64,000 nt of DNA. Source: Akkermansia muciniphila (GTDB taxonomy: Bacteria; Verrucomicrobiota; Verrucomicrobiia; Verrucomicrobiales; V1-33). Shown one piece after another: positions 48,590-56,617 of this stretch (its first letter is position 1; each line of letters begins with the position of its first letter). The notes beneath the pieces were generated by a model, which made no database searches, was not told the origin of the DNA, and saw only the letters and a program-made list of their open reading frames with translations. The stretch lies in assembly GCA_945861415.1 (NCBI GenBank), contig CAMAUV010000009.1, positions 28,363 through 92,362 on the forward strand, given 5' to 3'. Both the position numbers and the translations under genes were made by a program.

Positions 48590-49513
48590 TCACTTCGATT
48601 TTTCCAGTCCCGGAGATTCAATACGCGGAGGGCGCAGTGCTCCCTTTTCTTTAGCCAGCTCAGCCTCTACTGCTTCTAAGAGAAGGTTACGGTGCTTTGT
48701 CTGCTCCCGCGTGAGTTTCGCCATCGGATCAAGGAGTAGCTGAAGTTCCAGTGGTAGAAGCACAGGCTCTCCGGCGCGAGAAAGTTTTCCCGCCAACCGG
48801 ATGATCAGAATTTCCGCCGTGGGAGTGCGGTCTTCGGGGTTCTGATACAGCGCCATGAGCTTTACCCATGCCTCGCGCTCGCGGCCGGGAGCCCGGGCCA
48901 GTTCGTAAATGCAAAACCGATAAAAGTAACGCGGAGCGCGTGGCGTGGCCGCGGCTTTGGCATAGTATTCAGAGGCCTTCGCGTGATCGCGCAGGTCATT
49001 CCACGGCATGGAAGTGTAATGTCCCAGCCGTTCCCAAAGCCGCCCGCTGTCGGGCCGGTGGTTGGTTCCCTCCAGCAGCACTTCGATACCTTTGTTCACA
49101 GACTGCTGCGCCAGCAAGTGCCGCGTTTCTTCCGAGTTGCGCGGATCGTAGAGATATCCGTCCCGCGCGTTCGCCGCGAGATGCCATGCGCGATTCTCCC
49201 AGTAGGTGTCTTCACGCGGCTGCAGTTTGCAGCAGAGCGCATAATATTGATCCACAAGACCCCAGTTTTCATCAATGTAGGGCTGAACGGTTTTCAATTC
49301 GATGACCGTGGCTACCACGGAGCGGAAGCCTCCGAGTACCGCGATGAAAAACGTATGTCCCAGTTCATCCCGAAGATCGAGACTAAGCGGCGGCTCCATG
49401 AGTTGCTGTCCCCTCAGGTCCGCGGTGTAGCGCTGCTCAAGTGGTATGCGGGCGCCTCCCCCGGCGGCAATGATTAGCAGGGCGGCGGCGATGTTTCTCC
49501 CGCGGTGCTTCAT
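48590..49513 (-). CDS. Membrane-anchored TPR-like protein next to an ABC permease
   Basis: The protein has 307 residues. The N-terminus MKHRGRNIAAALLIIAAGGG is a single helix or uncleaved signal. The rest is helical with Trp/Tyr-rich repeat-like segments (YYALCCKLQPREDTYWENRA, RLWERLGHYTSMPWNDLRDH, ASEYYAKAAATPRAPRYFYR), suggesting degenerate TPRs. No enzyme motif is present. It begins 3 bp after the ABC-2 permease stop, so the two are almost certainly co-transcribed; it may be an accessory subunit of the transporter. Confidence 0.75.
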   Translation of the reverse strand: MKHRGRNIAAALLIIAAGGGARIPLEQRYTADLRGQQLMEPPLSLDLRDELGHTFFIAVLGGFRSVVATVIELKTVQPYIDENWGLVDQYYALCCKLQPREDTYWENRAWHLAANARDGYLYDPRNSEETRHLLAQQSVNKGIEVLLEGTNHRPDSGRLWERLGHYTSMPWNDLRDHAKASEYYAKAAATPRAPRYFYRFCIYELARAPGREREAWVKLMALYQNPEDRTPTAEILIIRLAGKLSRAGEPVLLPLELQLLLDPMAKLTREQTKHRNLLLEAVEAELAKEKGALRPPRIESPGLEKSK

Positions 49514-49516
49514 GGC

Positions 49517-50455
49517 TCAAAGCTCCTTCCCGGCAAAGATGACCCACGCGGCCAGCATGTAGAGCGTGACATAGACCGCGGTTAGCCCGCCCATTTGCCA
49601 CAGCGCCGCCGCAGGCACGCTCACCCCCGTGACCACCGCATCCACAATATCGAAGGATTTGAAATCTGGAAAAAGCAGCGCCACCGCTCCCGCAATAAAC
49701 CACGCCACCGCTCCCGCCGCGTTTTCCGCCAGCAAATACTCCCGGGCCATACTTTGCGCGTGGCCGATGACCATGACCGCCAGCGAGGCCATGATGGTGA
49801 AAAGGGTACTGCTCGCGAGGGTGCTCATCAGCAGCGCCACTATGGCCAGTACTACACTTTTTAGGAAAATCGCCGCCACTCCCGCCTGCAGGTTCCACGT
49901 CAGACCCTGCACACTGGTCCGTTCATAAATCTCCCGCTCTGCCACCTCCCGCTCACCTGAGGAAAGTGTCCGGCGAAAATCCAGATTCTCCACCAGGTCT
50001 GCGGTCACCGCTTTCTCCTTCAAGTGCAGCACGGCGGAAAACAGAACATCCATGCACACAAGGCTGATGAAAATGAGAATCACCACCCCCGCAAGCTTGC
50101 CCATCAGGTATTCCAGCCGTGGCACCGGCTTGCACAGGATGGTATAAAGCGTACGGTCCTCCACATCCTTCGGCAGTAGCAGCGCAGTGCCCGCGATGGC
50201 AAAGATCATACAAAAGAATGACATCCCGGCGAACCCGATGTCCTTCATCGTTTTCAATTCCTGTTCAGTCTTGAGATTCGCGAAGGCAAAGCCCGAGGCA
50301 ATGATCGCCGCCGCGAAGAAGAGCATGAAGAGGAAAACCTTCATCCGCACCAGTTGTGTAAACGTTCCTCCAGCAATGGTCAGCACCCGCTGAAAAGAAA
50401 AATAGCGGTGCCGCCGGACACTTTGCGTTTCAGTTGTGAGGGGAGAAGCGTTCAT
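49517..50455 (-). CDS. ABC-2 type transporter permease
   Basis: The protein has 312 residues and about six helices (VFLFMLFFAAAIIASGFAF, GMSFFCMIFAIAGTALLL, LAGVVILIFISLVCMDVLF, VVLAIVALLMSTLASSTLF). The conserved PKDVEDRTLYTILCKPVPRL loop after helix 2 is typical of ABC-2 permeases of the NosY/YhhJ-like group, with an extended periplasmic loop between helices 3 and 4. No ATPase gene is adjacent, so its partner must be encoded elsewhere. The substrate is unknown. Confidence 0.85.
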   Translation of the reverse strand: MNASPLTTETQSVRRHRYFSFQRVLTIAGGTFTQLVRMKVFLFMLFFAAAIIASGFAFANLKTEQELKTMKDIGFAGMSFFCMIFAIAGTALLLPKDVEDRTLYTILCKPVPRLEYLMGKLAGVVILIFISLVCMDVLFSAVLHLKEKAVTADLVENLDFRRTLSSGEREVAEREIYERTSVQGLTWNLQAGVAAIFLKSVVLAIVALLMSTLASSTLFTIMASLAVMVIGHAQSMAREYLLAENAAGAVAWFIAGAVALLFPDFKSFDIVDAVVTGVSVPAAALWQMGGLTAVYVTLYMLAAWVIFAGKEL

Positions 50456-50585
50456 GTTCTGGGCACCGGAGAGAATTTATGGTTCCTTCACTATCAGAAG
50501 CGCAGCTACGGTGAAAGCAAAACCTTAGGGAAAACTACTACGCGCAGGCAAGGGGCTACACAGCACTCAGATGGCTGAAAATTGC

Positions 50586-52283
50586 CTATTCGGATTTCGC
50601 GCTGTCTTCCGGTGTCGGGTTTTCGGCCTTCGGATTTTCTCCGCTGCCGTTGTCTGGGGGCTGCCCGCCGGTGGCCAGGTAACTGTCCATGCTCATGGGC
50701 GGGGTATGCAGTCCTTTGGCCATGGCCAGCAATGCGCGGGCTTTGGCGTAGCCGGGTTCCGTGGCCTCCACGAGAGCCGCAGCCTTCTTTTCGTCGCCAC
50801 TCGCCGCTTCGCGGATGCCATCCACCGGCTGCCCGCGCGGTGGAGGTTCCGCAGGGTCGGCAAAGAGGGCGATCTCGGCGGCCTCTTTGGCCACGGCCGT
50901 GCAGGCATTACGGCGCAGGGCAGGGTCAGAAATACGGGTGAGCAGCAAGGCTGCGCGGGGCCACTCTCCTTTACGCACCAGCGCGCTGGCTGCGGCGCTG
51001 AGCGCTGCGGGATCATTGACTCCGCTCTCCGCTAGCGCAGCAGCCTCGGCAATCATGGCGGCGTTTTCGACGGACCGGGCTTGGTTGTGCCATGATTGGG
51101 CAAGGTCGATCAAGACTGGGATCCGGGCTGCCGGATCGCCAATCTCACGGGCCGCGGCTGTGGCACCGCCAAGCGTATGGACAGCGTCGCTCATGAGGAG
51201 CAGGTCGGAAAATAGGCCGGTAATCTCCATGAAAGCGGCGGCCCTCGCGGCGGGCTCGGTTAGGTTGGCGGCGCTGCTGGCGGCCTCTTTCAGCGTGGCT
51301 GTTGCGGCGGATTCGGCGCCGACTGCTCCCGGCAGTCCGGCGTTGCGCTGGATTTTGACCAGCGAAATGAGGGCGATATGACGGGATTTAGGGCTGGCGG
51401 CGGCCGCAATGGTGGCGCGCACTTCCGTTTCCAGATCGGCTGCGGGGCGCAGTTTGGCGTTGGTGAGCAGAGAGTCGGTCTCCAATTGCAGACGCACCGC
51501 CGGATCCGAGATGGCAGCAGTGACGGCGCCAAGGGAATCTGCGGCATCCGGCCGGCCGGCGCACCAGCCGGCAAGGTCGTCCCAAAGTGCGGCCTGCTTC
51601 TCTGCGGGTAGCACTTTGATAGCATCGATAGCTTTTTGAGGACCGTCGGAGAGTGTGAGATTAGAGTAGGCCCAGGCAAGTTCTTCGCGCACAGGCGCGG
51701 CCTCCGCCGGAGAAAGCGCTGCCAGACCATCTTCTGCGGCTGCAATGAGTTCCCGGGCTTTGGACTGTAAATCTTTCCCTGCGATGCGGCGCGCGAGGGC
51801 GGCCTTTTGTAGCGGCGTTTTCGCTTCAGGTATGGCCGCATCCGGATACCCGAGAACGGCGAGCGTGTTCACGATGTCCGAGCGCACCGAAACCCGACCG
51901 GCTTCTTCGTTTAGAATGTCCGCCACTCTCAGCGTACGGGCAAGGTCGCTGGGATCGCTGTGCAGGAATGCATGCGCCACGGTGCGTGCGGCTTCGGTTT
52001 GCACAGCCGGATCAATGATATGGCCGGCAGTGACCATCGCATCATCTATTAGGCCCTGACGCGCCTGCGCGACGGCGACTTCCAGAAGATCGAGGTCGAG
52101 CACCAGCCGCTGGGACGGGTCATTGGTGGGCGGTTCCGCCGCGGCCCTTTCCACGAGTTGCGCCGCACTTTCATACCGCCAAACTACGGGCGTTGGTTTG
52201 AAGAACCAGTAAAGAAATCCCCCGCACAGCACTGCCGTCAGCAATACTCCGAGCCAGCTCTCCTTTTTCGTTCCGGACGTCAT
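50586..52283 (-). CDS. Membrane-anchored helical-repeat protein of unknown function
   Basis: The protein has 565 residues. It begins MTSGTKKESWLGVLLTAVLC with one transmembrane helix; the remainder is almost entirely Ala-rich helical repeats of roughly 35-45 residues (DDAMVTAGHIIDPAVQTEAA, IDAIKVLPAEKQAALWDDLA, ARIPVLIDLAQSWHNQA), like TPR/Sel1 or HEAT-type solenoids. A disordered Pro/Glu-rich tail ends it. It overlaps the FHA-cyclase gene upstream (ATGA), so its function is probably tied to that signalling protein. I know no named family for it. Confidence 0.78.
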   Translation of the reverse strand: MTSGTKKESWLGVLLTAVLCGGFLYWFFKPTPVVWRYESAAQLVERAAAEPPTNDPSQRLVLDLDLLEVAVAQARQGLIDDAMVTAGHIIDPAVQTEAARTVAHAFLHSDPSDLARTLRVADILNEEAGRVSVRSDIVNTLAVLGYPDAAIPEAKTPLQKAALARRIAGKDLQSKARELIAAAEDGLAALSPAEAAPVREELAWAYSNLTLSDGPQKAIDAIKVLPAEKQAALWDDLAGWCAGRPDAADSLGAVTAAISDPAVRLQLETDSLLTNAKLRPAADLETEVRATIAAAASPKSRHIALISLVKIQRNAGLPGAVGAESAATATLKEAASSAANLTEPAARAAAFMEITGLFSDLLLMSDAVHTLGGATAAAREIGDPAARIPVLIDLAQSWHNQARSVENAAMIAEAAALAESGVNDPAALSAAASALVRKGEWPRAALLLTRISDPALRRNACTAVAKEAAEIALFADPAEPPPRGQPVDGIREAASGDEKKAAALVEATEPGYAKARALLAMAKGLHTPPMSMDSYLATGGQPPDNGSGENPKAENPTPEDSAKSE

Positions 52284-53194
52284 CGCAGGAAGAGATCGGG
52301 CGCACGCTCCACGGCGAGAATATCCACCGGTGCCTGTCGGCCCTTGAGCGAGTGCGAGCCAAGGGCCCGAGTGTATTTACTACCTTCTTTCCAGCCTTCG
52401 AGGAAGTCAGCGGTGACCAGCACATCACTACCCAGCTGGCGGGTGAGTGCTTGAATCCGGAACGTCGTATTCACCGCATCACCCAGCATGGTGAGTCCTC
52501 CCTGGCCAAGCGTGCCCCACGAGACTTCACCGAGGTGCATGGCCACCCCGCTGGTGAAGCTCATGCCGTAGCGGTCGAAAGTCGATTTCATTTCCTCCTG
52601 AATGAGGTCACAACTCTCGCGCAGATACCGTGCCGCGGAGAGCGCCCACTTCCGGGCATTCGGGCTCGTATCCGTCCAATAGGCCAGCACCGCGTCGCCG
52701 ATGAATTTGTCGATCGCCGCGCCGTGTTCGTTCAGGATTTGGTCGCAGTAGCCATACCAGCTGCCGATGGCTTGCGCCAGTTCGTCGTGCGGGATGACCT
52801 CGGAAAGCCGGGTAAATCCCTTGATATCACTGACCAGAATAATCATGGGCACCACCTGCATGTCCTTAGCGGGCCCATTGTCAGTCTTGCCGGGCTGCTG
52901 CATCCCGAACTCGTATTCAAAGTCGCTGATGCGTATCAGGTCCCCGTGCTCCAGTTGGCGCACAGTGGTGACGCGCTCGCCATTAATGTAGCTACCATTA
53001 AACGAACCCAGATCGTAAAACCAGTAATCCCCCTCCTCCTGACACCGGATCATGGCGTGGCGGCGGCTCACCCGGTTGTCGGGCAGAGAAATAGTTGACT
53101 CCTGTTTGCGGCCAAAGATAGCGATCTCGGGCAGGGTAATTTCCGTGCCGTTTGCCTTGTTCACCAGTGTGGCTTTTAGGGGAGCGTCGCTCAT
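52280..53194 (-). CDS. FHA domain plus class III adenylate/guanylate cyclase
   Basis: About 304 residues from ATG 53194 (MSDAPLKATLVNKANG); ATG 53203 and a GTG at 53344 are alternatives. The FHA domain (about 1-100) has the phosphothreonine-binding hallmarks FGRKQES, DNRVSRRHAMI and LGSFNGSYINGERV. The cyclase domain follows (about 120-300): first metal Asp in LVSDIKGFTRL, then DKFIGDAVLAYW (second metal Asp and the Lys usually choosing ATP), and GDAVNTTFRIQAL with Asp, Asn and Arg of the active site. All catalytic positions look present, and the residues suggest ATP rather than GTP. It probably makes cAMP in response to a phosphorylated partner. Confidence 0.9.
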   Translation of the reverse strand: MSDAPLKATLVNKANGTEITLPEIAIFGRKQESTISLPDNRVSRRHAMIRCQEEGDYWFYDLGSFNGSYINGERVTTVRQLEHGDLIRISDFEYEFGMQQPGKTDNGPAKDMQVVPMIILVSDIKGFTRLSEVIPHDELAQAIGSWYGYCDQILNEHGAAIDKFIGDAVLAYWTDTSPNARKWALSAARYLRESCDLIQEEMKSTFDRYGMSFTSGVAMHLGEVSWGTLGQGGLTMLGDAVNTTFRIQALTRQLGSDVLVTADFLEGWKEGSKYTRALGSHSLKGRQAPVDILAVERAPDLFLR

Positions 53195-53568
53195 GATCGT
53201 CATTCTTCCGCCGGACGCGGCGGTGAGCCGATGGCGGGAATTTTCAGGGGCTAATAGGGAGTTGGAAGCGGAATGGAAAGATCGGGGTTCACAGGTCATG
53301 GGGGACATGGTAAATTTTTCGTAAAAAACGGTGAATTTGGCCACCGCAGGTCATCCGGTAAGCGCCGCCGCGGGCCGCAATTATTCCGCGCAGTTGCTGC
53401 GTGGGGAGCGAAATCCATGCCGGGTTGGGAACCTAAAGGGATTTACCCTAATTATTGCTCCGGGAAAATGCCCTTCCCGTCAAGATGGGATCGGAAATTT
53501 CCAGAATTTCCGCAAATGGCGCGCACCTCTTCGTTTGTTTTCCGCCACAGCGGCGGCAGTTTCGCCCA
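53195..53568. other. Divergent intergenic region between cyclase and rsgA genes
   Basis: About 370 bp separate the two divergent starts. Open frames extend from both genes into the region (GTG 53344 on the minus strand, ATG 53455 on the plus strand), but neither shows family-like sequence. A T/A-rich patch around 53310-53335 could hold promoters for both directions. I see no terminator, repeat or conserved RNA. Confidence 0.4.
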
Positions 53569-54669
53569 ATGACCCTGACCGATTTCGGCTGGAACGACTT
53601 CTTCGAAAAGGCCTTCGCCCCCTACCGCGAGGAAGGCTGGGTGCCCGCGCGCCTGCTCCGCGACAATAATCTCACTGTGGGTGCCCTCATGGGCGACGGT
53701 GAAGAAGTGGACGCCGTCATCAGTGGCAAGGTCTACCATGATGCCGAAACGGATGCGGAACTTCCCGCCGTTGGCGATTGGGTGGCCCTCGGCACCAGCA
53801 CCAAAGAATGGGTCATTCGCGCCCGGTTGCCCCGGCGCACCTGCCTTTCCCGCAAAGCTCCCGGGCGTACCACCGAGGAGCAGGTCATCGCTGCCAATGT
53901 GGACGTTGTCGCTGTAGTAACGGACGCCGGGCCCGACTTTAATGAGCGCCGCATGGAGCGCTATTTCGCTATCATCGGCCGCAGTGGGGCCCAAGCCGTC
54001 GTGCTGGTAAACAAAAGCGATCTTTTCCCCAAAGCCCAGAACGATGCCGCCGCCGAAACCCTTCGCCGCCTGAATCCTGATGCGGAGATCCACATTACCT
54101 GTGCCGAAAAAGGCCGGACGCTCAAAGTCCTCCGCAGCTACCTCAAGCGCGGCGTCACTGTCGCTCTCATCGGCAGCAGCGGCGTGGGCAAATCTTCCAT
54201 CGTCAATCAGCTCCTTGGCGACGACTACCAGTGGACCGAAGAGGTCAACGAAGTCACCGGCAAAGGCCGCCACACCACCACCGCCCGCGAACTCATGATC
54301 CTGCCGGAAGGCGGCATCCTCATCGATAATCCCGGCATCCGCGAAGTCCACATGTGGACCGACGAATCCACCCTGCGCGGCCGCTTCACCGACATCGCCG
54401 AAATAGCCGCCGGCTGCAAATTCCATGACTGCAAGCACGGCACCGACACCGGCTGCGCCATCCGCGCGGCTCTGGCAGCGGGAAAACTGGACGCAGCCCG
54501 CTTCGAGGCCTTCCTCAAGCTCGACGACGAAATCGAAGAACTCCGCCGCAACCGCACCAAGCGCCGAATGACCGTCGAGCGCATCTCCCGTCGCGAACAG
54601 AAAGAGCGAGCCAAACGCTTTGCCGACCGCCGCCAGCATGACCACGAGGAGGAACCGCGGTGGCGGTAA
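53569..54669 (+). CDS. rsgA: Ribosome small-subunit-dependent GTPase RsgA
   Basis: The protein has 366 residues from ATG 53569 (MTLTDFGWNDFFEKAF). The GTPase motifs are circularly permuted, as in RsgA: NKSD (G4) comes first, then GSSGVGKSS (G1), GRHTTT (G2) and DNPG (G3). An N-terminal OB-fold (VISGKVYHDAETDAELPAVG) precedes them and the zinc motif CKFHDCKHGTDTGC follows near the end. RsgA releases RbfA and checks 30S maturation. The C-terminal Arg-rich tail is extended. Confidence 0.95.
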   Translation: MTLTDFGWNDFFEKAFAPYREEGWVPARLLRDNNLTVGALMGDGEEVDAVISGKVYHDAETDAELPAVGDWVALGTSTKEWVIRARLPRRTCLSRKAPGRTTEEQVIAANVDVVAVVTDAGPDFNERRMERYFAIIGRSGAQAVVLVNKSDLFPKAQNDAAAETLRRLNPDAEIHITCAEKGRTLKVLRSYLKRGVTVALIGSSGVGKSSIVNQLLGDDYQWTEEVNEVTGKGRHTTTARELMILPEGGILIDNPGIREVHMWTDESTLRGRFTDIAEIAAGCKFHDCKHGTDTGCAIRAALAAGKLDAARFEAFLKLDDEIEELRRNRTKRRMTVERISRREQKERAKRFADRRQHDHEEEPRWR

Positions 54670-54691
54670 GCGGGCAAAGGCTGAGAGCGAA

Positions 54692-54709
54692 GCAGCCGCC
54701 TTCGGCTGC
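54692..54709. repeat. GC-rich hairpin downstream of rsgA
   Basis: Arms GCAGCCG and CGGCTGC enclose a CCTT loop. It lies 22 bases after the rsgA stop. No T-run follows, so intrinsic termination is uncertain. The remainder of 54670-54921 shows nothing else of note. Confidence 0.45.
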
Positions 54710-54921
54710 GGGGACTCGTCGCCGCTTTCGCCGCTGCGGACTTGTCCACTGCGCACCGGCGAGGGAAGAGCGATTGGGAGCCCGGCGACGTCCGACGGGC
54801 ACAAGTGCCATGCCGGATAGGGGCGACAATTCGCCGCACTTCACAGTGATACGCACATCACGGGCCGTTCACGCCCTATGCAACTGGGCGGACACACAGA
54901 ACTGAAAGCTCCGACGCGAGA

Positions 54922-55818
54922 TCAAACATCACAGATTCCCACCGCCTGCTTGAGACTGGCCAGCTTGTCCGGCCGCGCTGGGATGAATTCCTGCGCTACC
55001 CAGCCTTTGTAGCCAGTGTCGGCGATGGCGCGCATGATGGCGGGGTAATTTAACTCCTGCGTTTCGTCGATCTCATTCCGTCCCGGAACCCCGCCGGTGT
55101 GGTAGTGCGGGAAGTATTGATGATTCTTCTTAATGGTGGCGATGATGTCGCCCTCCATGATTTGCATATGGTAAATGTCGAAGAGGAGGCCGAAGTTCGA
55201 CGAGCCGAGGCGCTTACACAGTTCGATGCCCCATGCGCTTTTGTCGCACATGTAGTCGGGGTGGTCCACCCGGCTGTTGAGCAACTCCATGACGAGGGTG
55301 ATGCCGTGCTTCTCTGCGAGAGACAGCACCTTCTTCAGGCCGGCGACACAATGCTTCAGGCCGGTTTCCTCGTCCATTCCATTTCGGTTTCCGGAAAAAC
55401 AGATGACTTTTTTCAAGCCCTCTTTGGCACTGGCTATTAGTAGTGGTTCATACGCCTTCACCAGCAGGTCGTGATAAGCGGGATTGTTGAACCCATGAGG
55501 AATACTCCCGACCTTTTCCTGGCCGGGACCGGCGATGGTGGGAAAGCTCACCATGGCAGTAGTCAGGCCGTACTTTTTCATCTCAGCAAAATCGGGCGGA
55601 TCAACCAAATCGATGGAAGTAATGCCCATTTGTTTTGATGCTGCGCAAAGCTGGTCGAACGGCACCTTGTCATAGCACCACTTGCAGACGGAGTGATTGA
55701 TGCGGCCTTTGAGTCCGGATTTTTCATCCGCCGCGGTTTGACGATGGTTGAGTGATGCGGCGACAGCAGCCATGCTGAGTCCGGCGAAGCCGCGGCGGGA
55801 GAGAGAGGAGTTAATCAT
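54922..55818 (-). CDS. Tat-exported hydroxypyruvate-isomerase-like TIM-barrel protein
   Basis: The protein has 298 residues. Its N-terminus has a twin-arginine signal (SRRGFAGLSMAAVAAS). The body is a xylose-isomerase-like TIM barrel (AP endonuclease 2 superfamily): GITSIDLVDPPDF, VICFSGNRNGMDEETGLKHC, LVMELLNSRVDHPDYM, LLFDIYHMQIMEGD and GWVAQEFIP, with the metal-binding Glu, Asp, His and Glu positions present. The closest named relatives are hydroxypyruvate isomerases. Tat-exported members are very common in Verrucomicrobiota and Planctomycetota, where they act on sugars or sugar acids. The true substrate is unknown. Confidence 0.88.
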   Translation of the reverse strand: MINSSLSRRGFAGLSMAAVAASLNHRQTAADEKSGLKGRINHSVCKWCYDKVPFDQLCAASKQMGITSIDLVDPPDFAEMKKYGLTTAMVSFPTIAGPGQEKVGSIPHGFNNPAYHDLLVKAYEPLLIASAKEGLKKVICFSGNRNGMDEETGLKHCVAGLKKVLSLAEKHGITLVMELLNSRVDHPDYMCDKSAWGIELCKRLGSSNFGLLFDIYHMQIMEGDIIATIKKNHQYFPHYHTGGVPGRNEIDETQELNYPAIMRAIADTGYKGWVAQEFIPARPDKLASLKQAVGICDV

Positions 55819-55913
55819 GCTATACCTCGAGCAGTGTCCGGCGCATACGCCAGTGGATAGCGGTCACGAAAATAACATTGCCGCCGCTCCCTTGCTGCGA
55901 CATGATTTTGGGC

Positions 55914-56609
55914 ATGAACCACCATCTCCCCCGCATTCTCGCCGCTGCCCTTTTGGTGCTGTTTGTCTGGCTGGCGTGGTCGGAAAACCGAAAGCCGGAT
56001 CAGCCCCCGCGCTCGGTTTCCGCGCTCATGGAAGACTGGGAGGATATCAATGCCCCTGTGGAGGCCACCGGCGGCTACCGGAATCCCGGTGTTGTGTTCA
56101 CGTGGATCTTGCTGGCCTCTGTTACGACAGGATTTGTGGTTCTTAAGTGGATCGTGCCCACTGTGGGGCAATTCGTGGCGGATACCTTTTTTTTCTCCAC
56201 GGAAAAAATTGAAGAAACGCCCACGCACCACGCACTGTCTCTCGTCGCACAGGGGCAGTATGATGAAGCGGTAGCGGTATTTGAAAAGATCATCACCAAA
56301 AACCCGCAGGATCGATTTGCCGTTATGGAACTATCGCGCCTGAACATGGACAAACTGGGTGACATAGAAGCTGGAGTGGCCGTGCTGGAGCAGGCGGTGA
56401 CCCGGGATTGGCCGCCGGAGGATCACGGCTTCCTCCTCGTGAAACTGGCGGGTCTCCACTACTCCTGTCGCAGCGACGCCGCCCGCGCCCGGGAATTACT
56501 CAAGCTCGTGCAGTCGAAGTATCCGGGGAGCGGGTGTGCCTCCAGCGCTTATCATAAGCTCAACGAAATCGATGAAGCGGAATTCTTCGCCCGGCGGCTT
56601 CCGGCTTGA
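55914..56609 (+). CDS. Membrane-anchored TPR protein upstream of comEC
   Basis: The protein has 231 residues from ATG 55914. Two helices (LAAALLVLFVWLAWS, FTWILLASVTTGFVVLKWIV) come before a cytosolic or periplasmic TPR region (YDEAVAVFEKIITKNPQDRF, GDIEAGVAVLEQAVTRDWPP, ARELLKLVQSKYPGSGCA). No catalytic motif. Its stop overlaps a possible TTG start of comEC and lies 8 bp before the better ATG, so the two should be co-transcribed. Confidence 0.8.
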   Translation: MNHHLPRILAAALLVLFVWLAWSENRKPDQPPRSVSALMEDWEDINAPVEATGGYRNPGVVFTWILLASVTTGFVVLKWIVPTVGQFVADTFFFSTEKIEETPTHHALSLVAQGQYDEAVAVFEKIITKNPQDRFAVMELSRLNMDKLGDIEAGVAVLEQAVTRDWPPEDHGFLLVKLAGLHYSCRSDAARARELLKLVQSKYPGSGCASSAYHKLNEIDEAEFFARRLPA

Positions 56610-56617
56610 TCCCCGAC

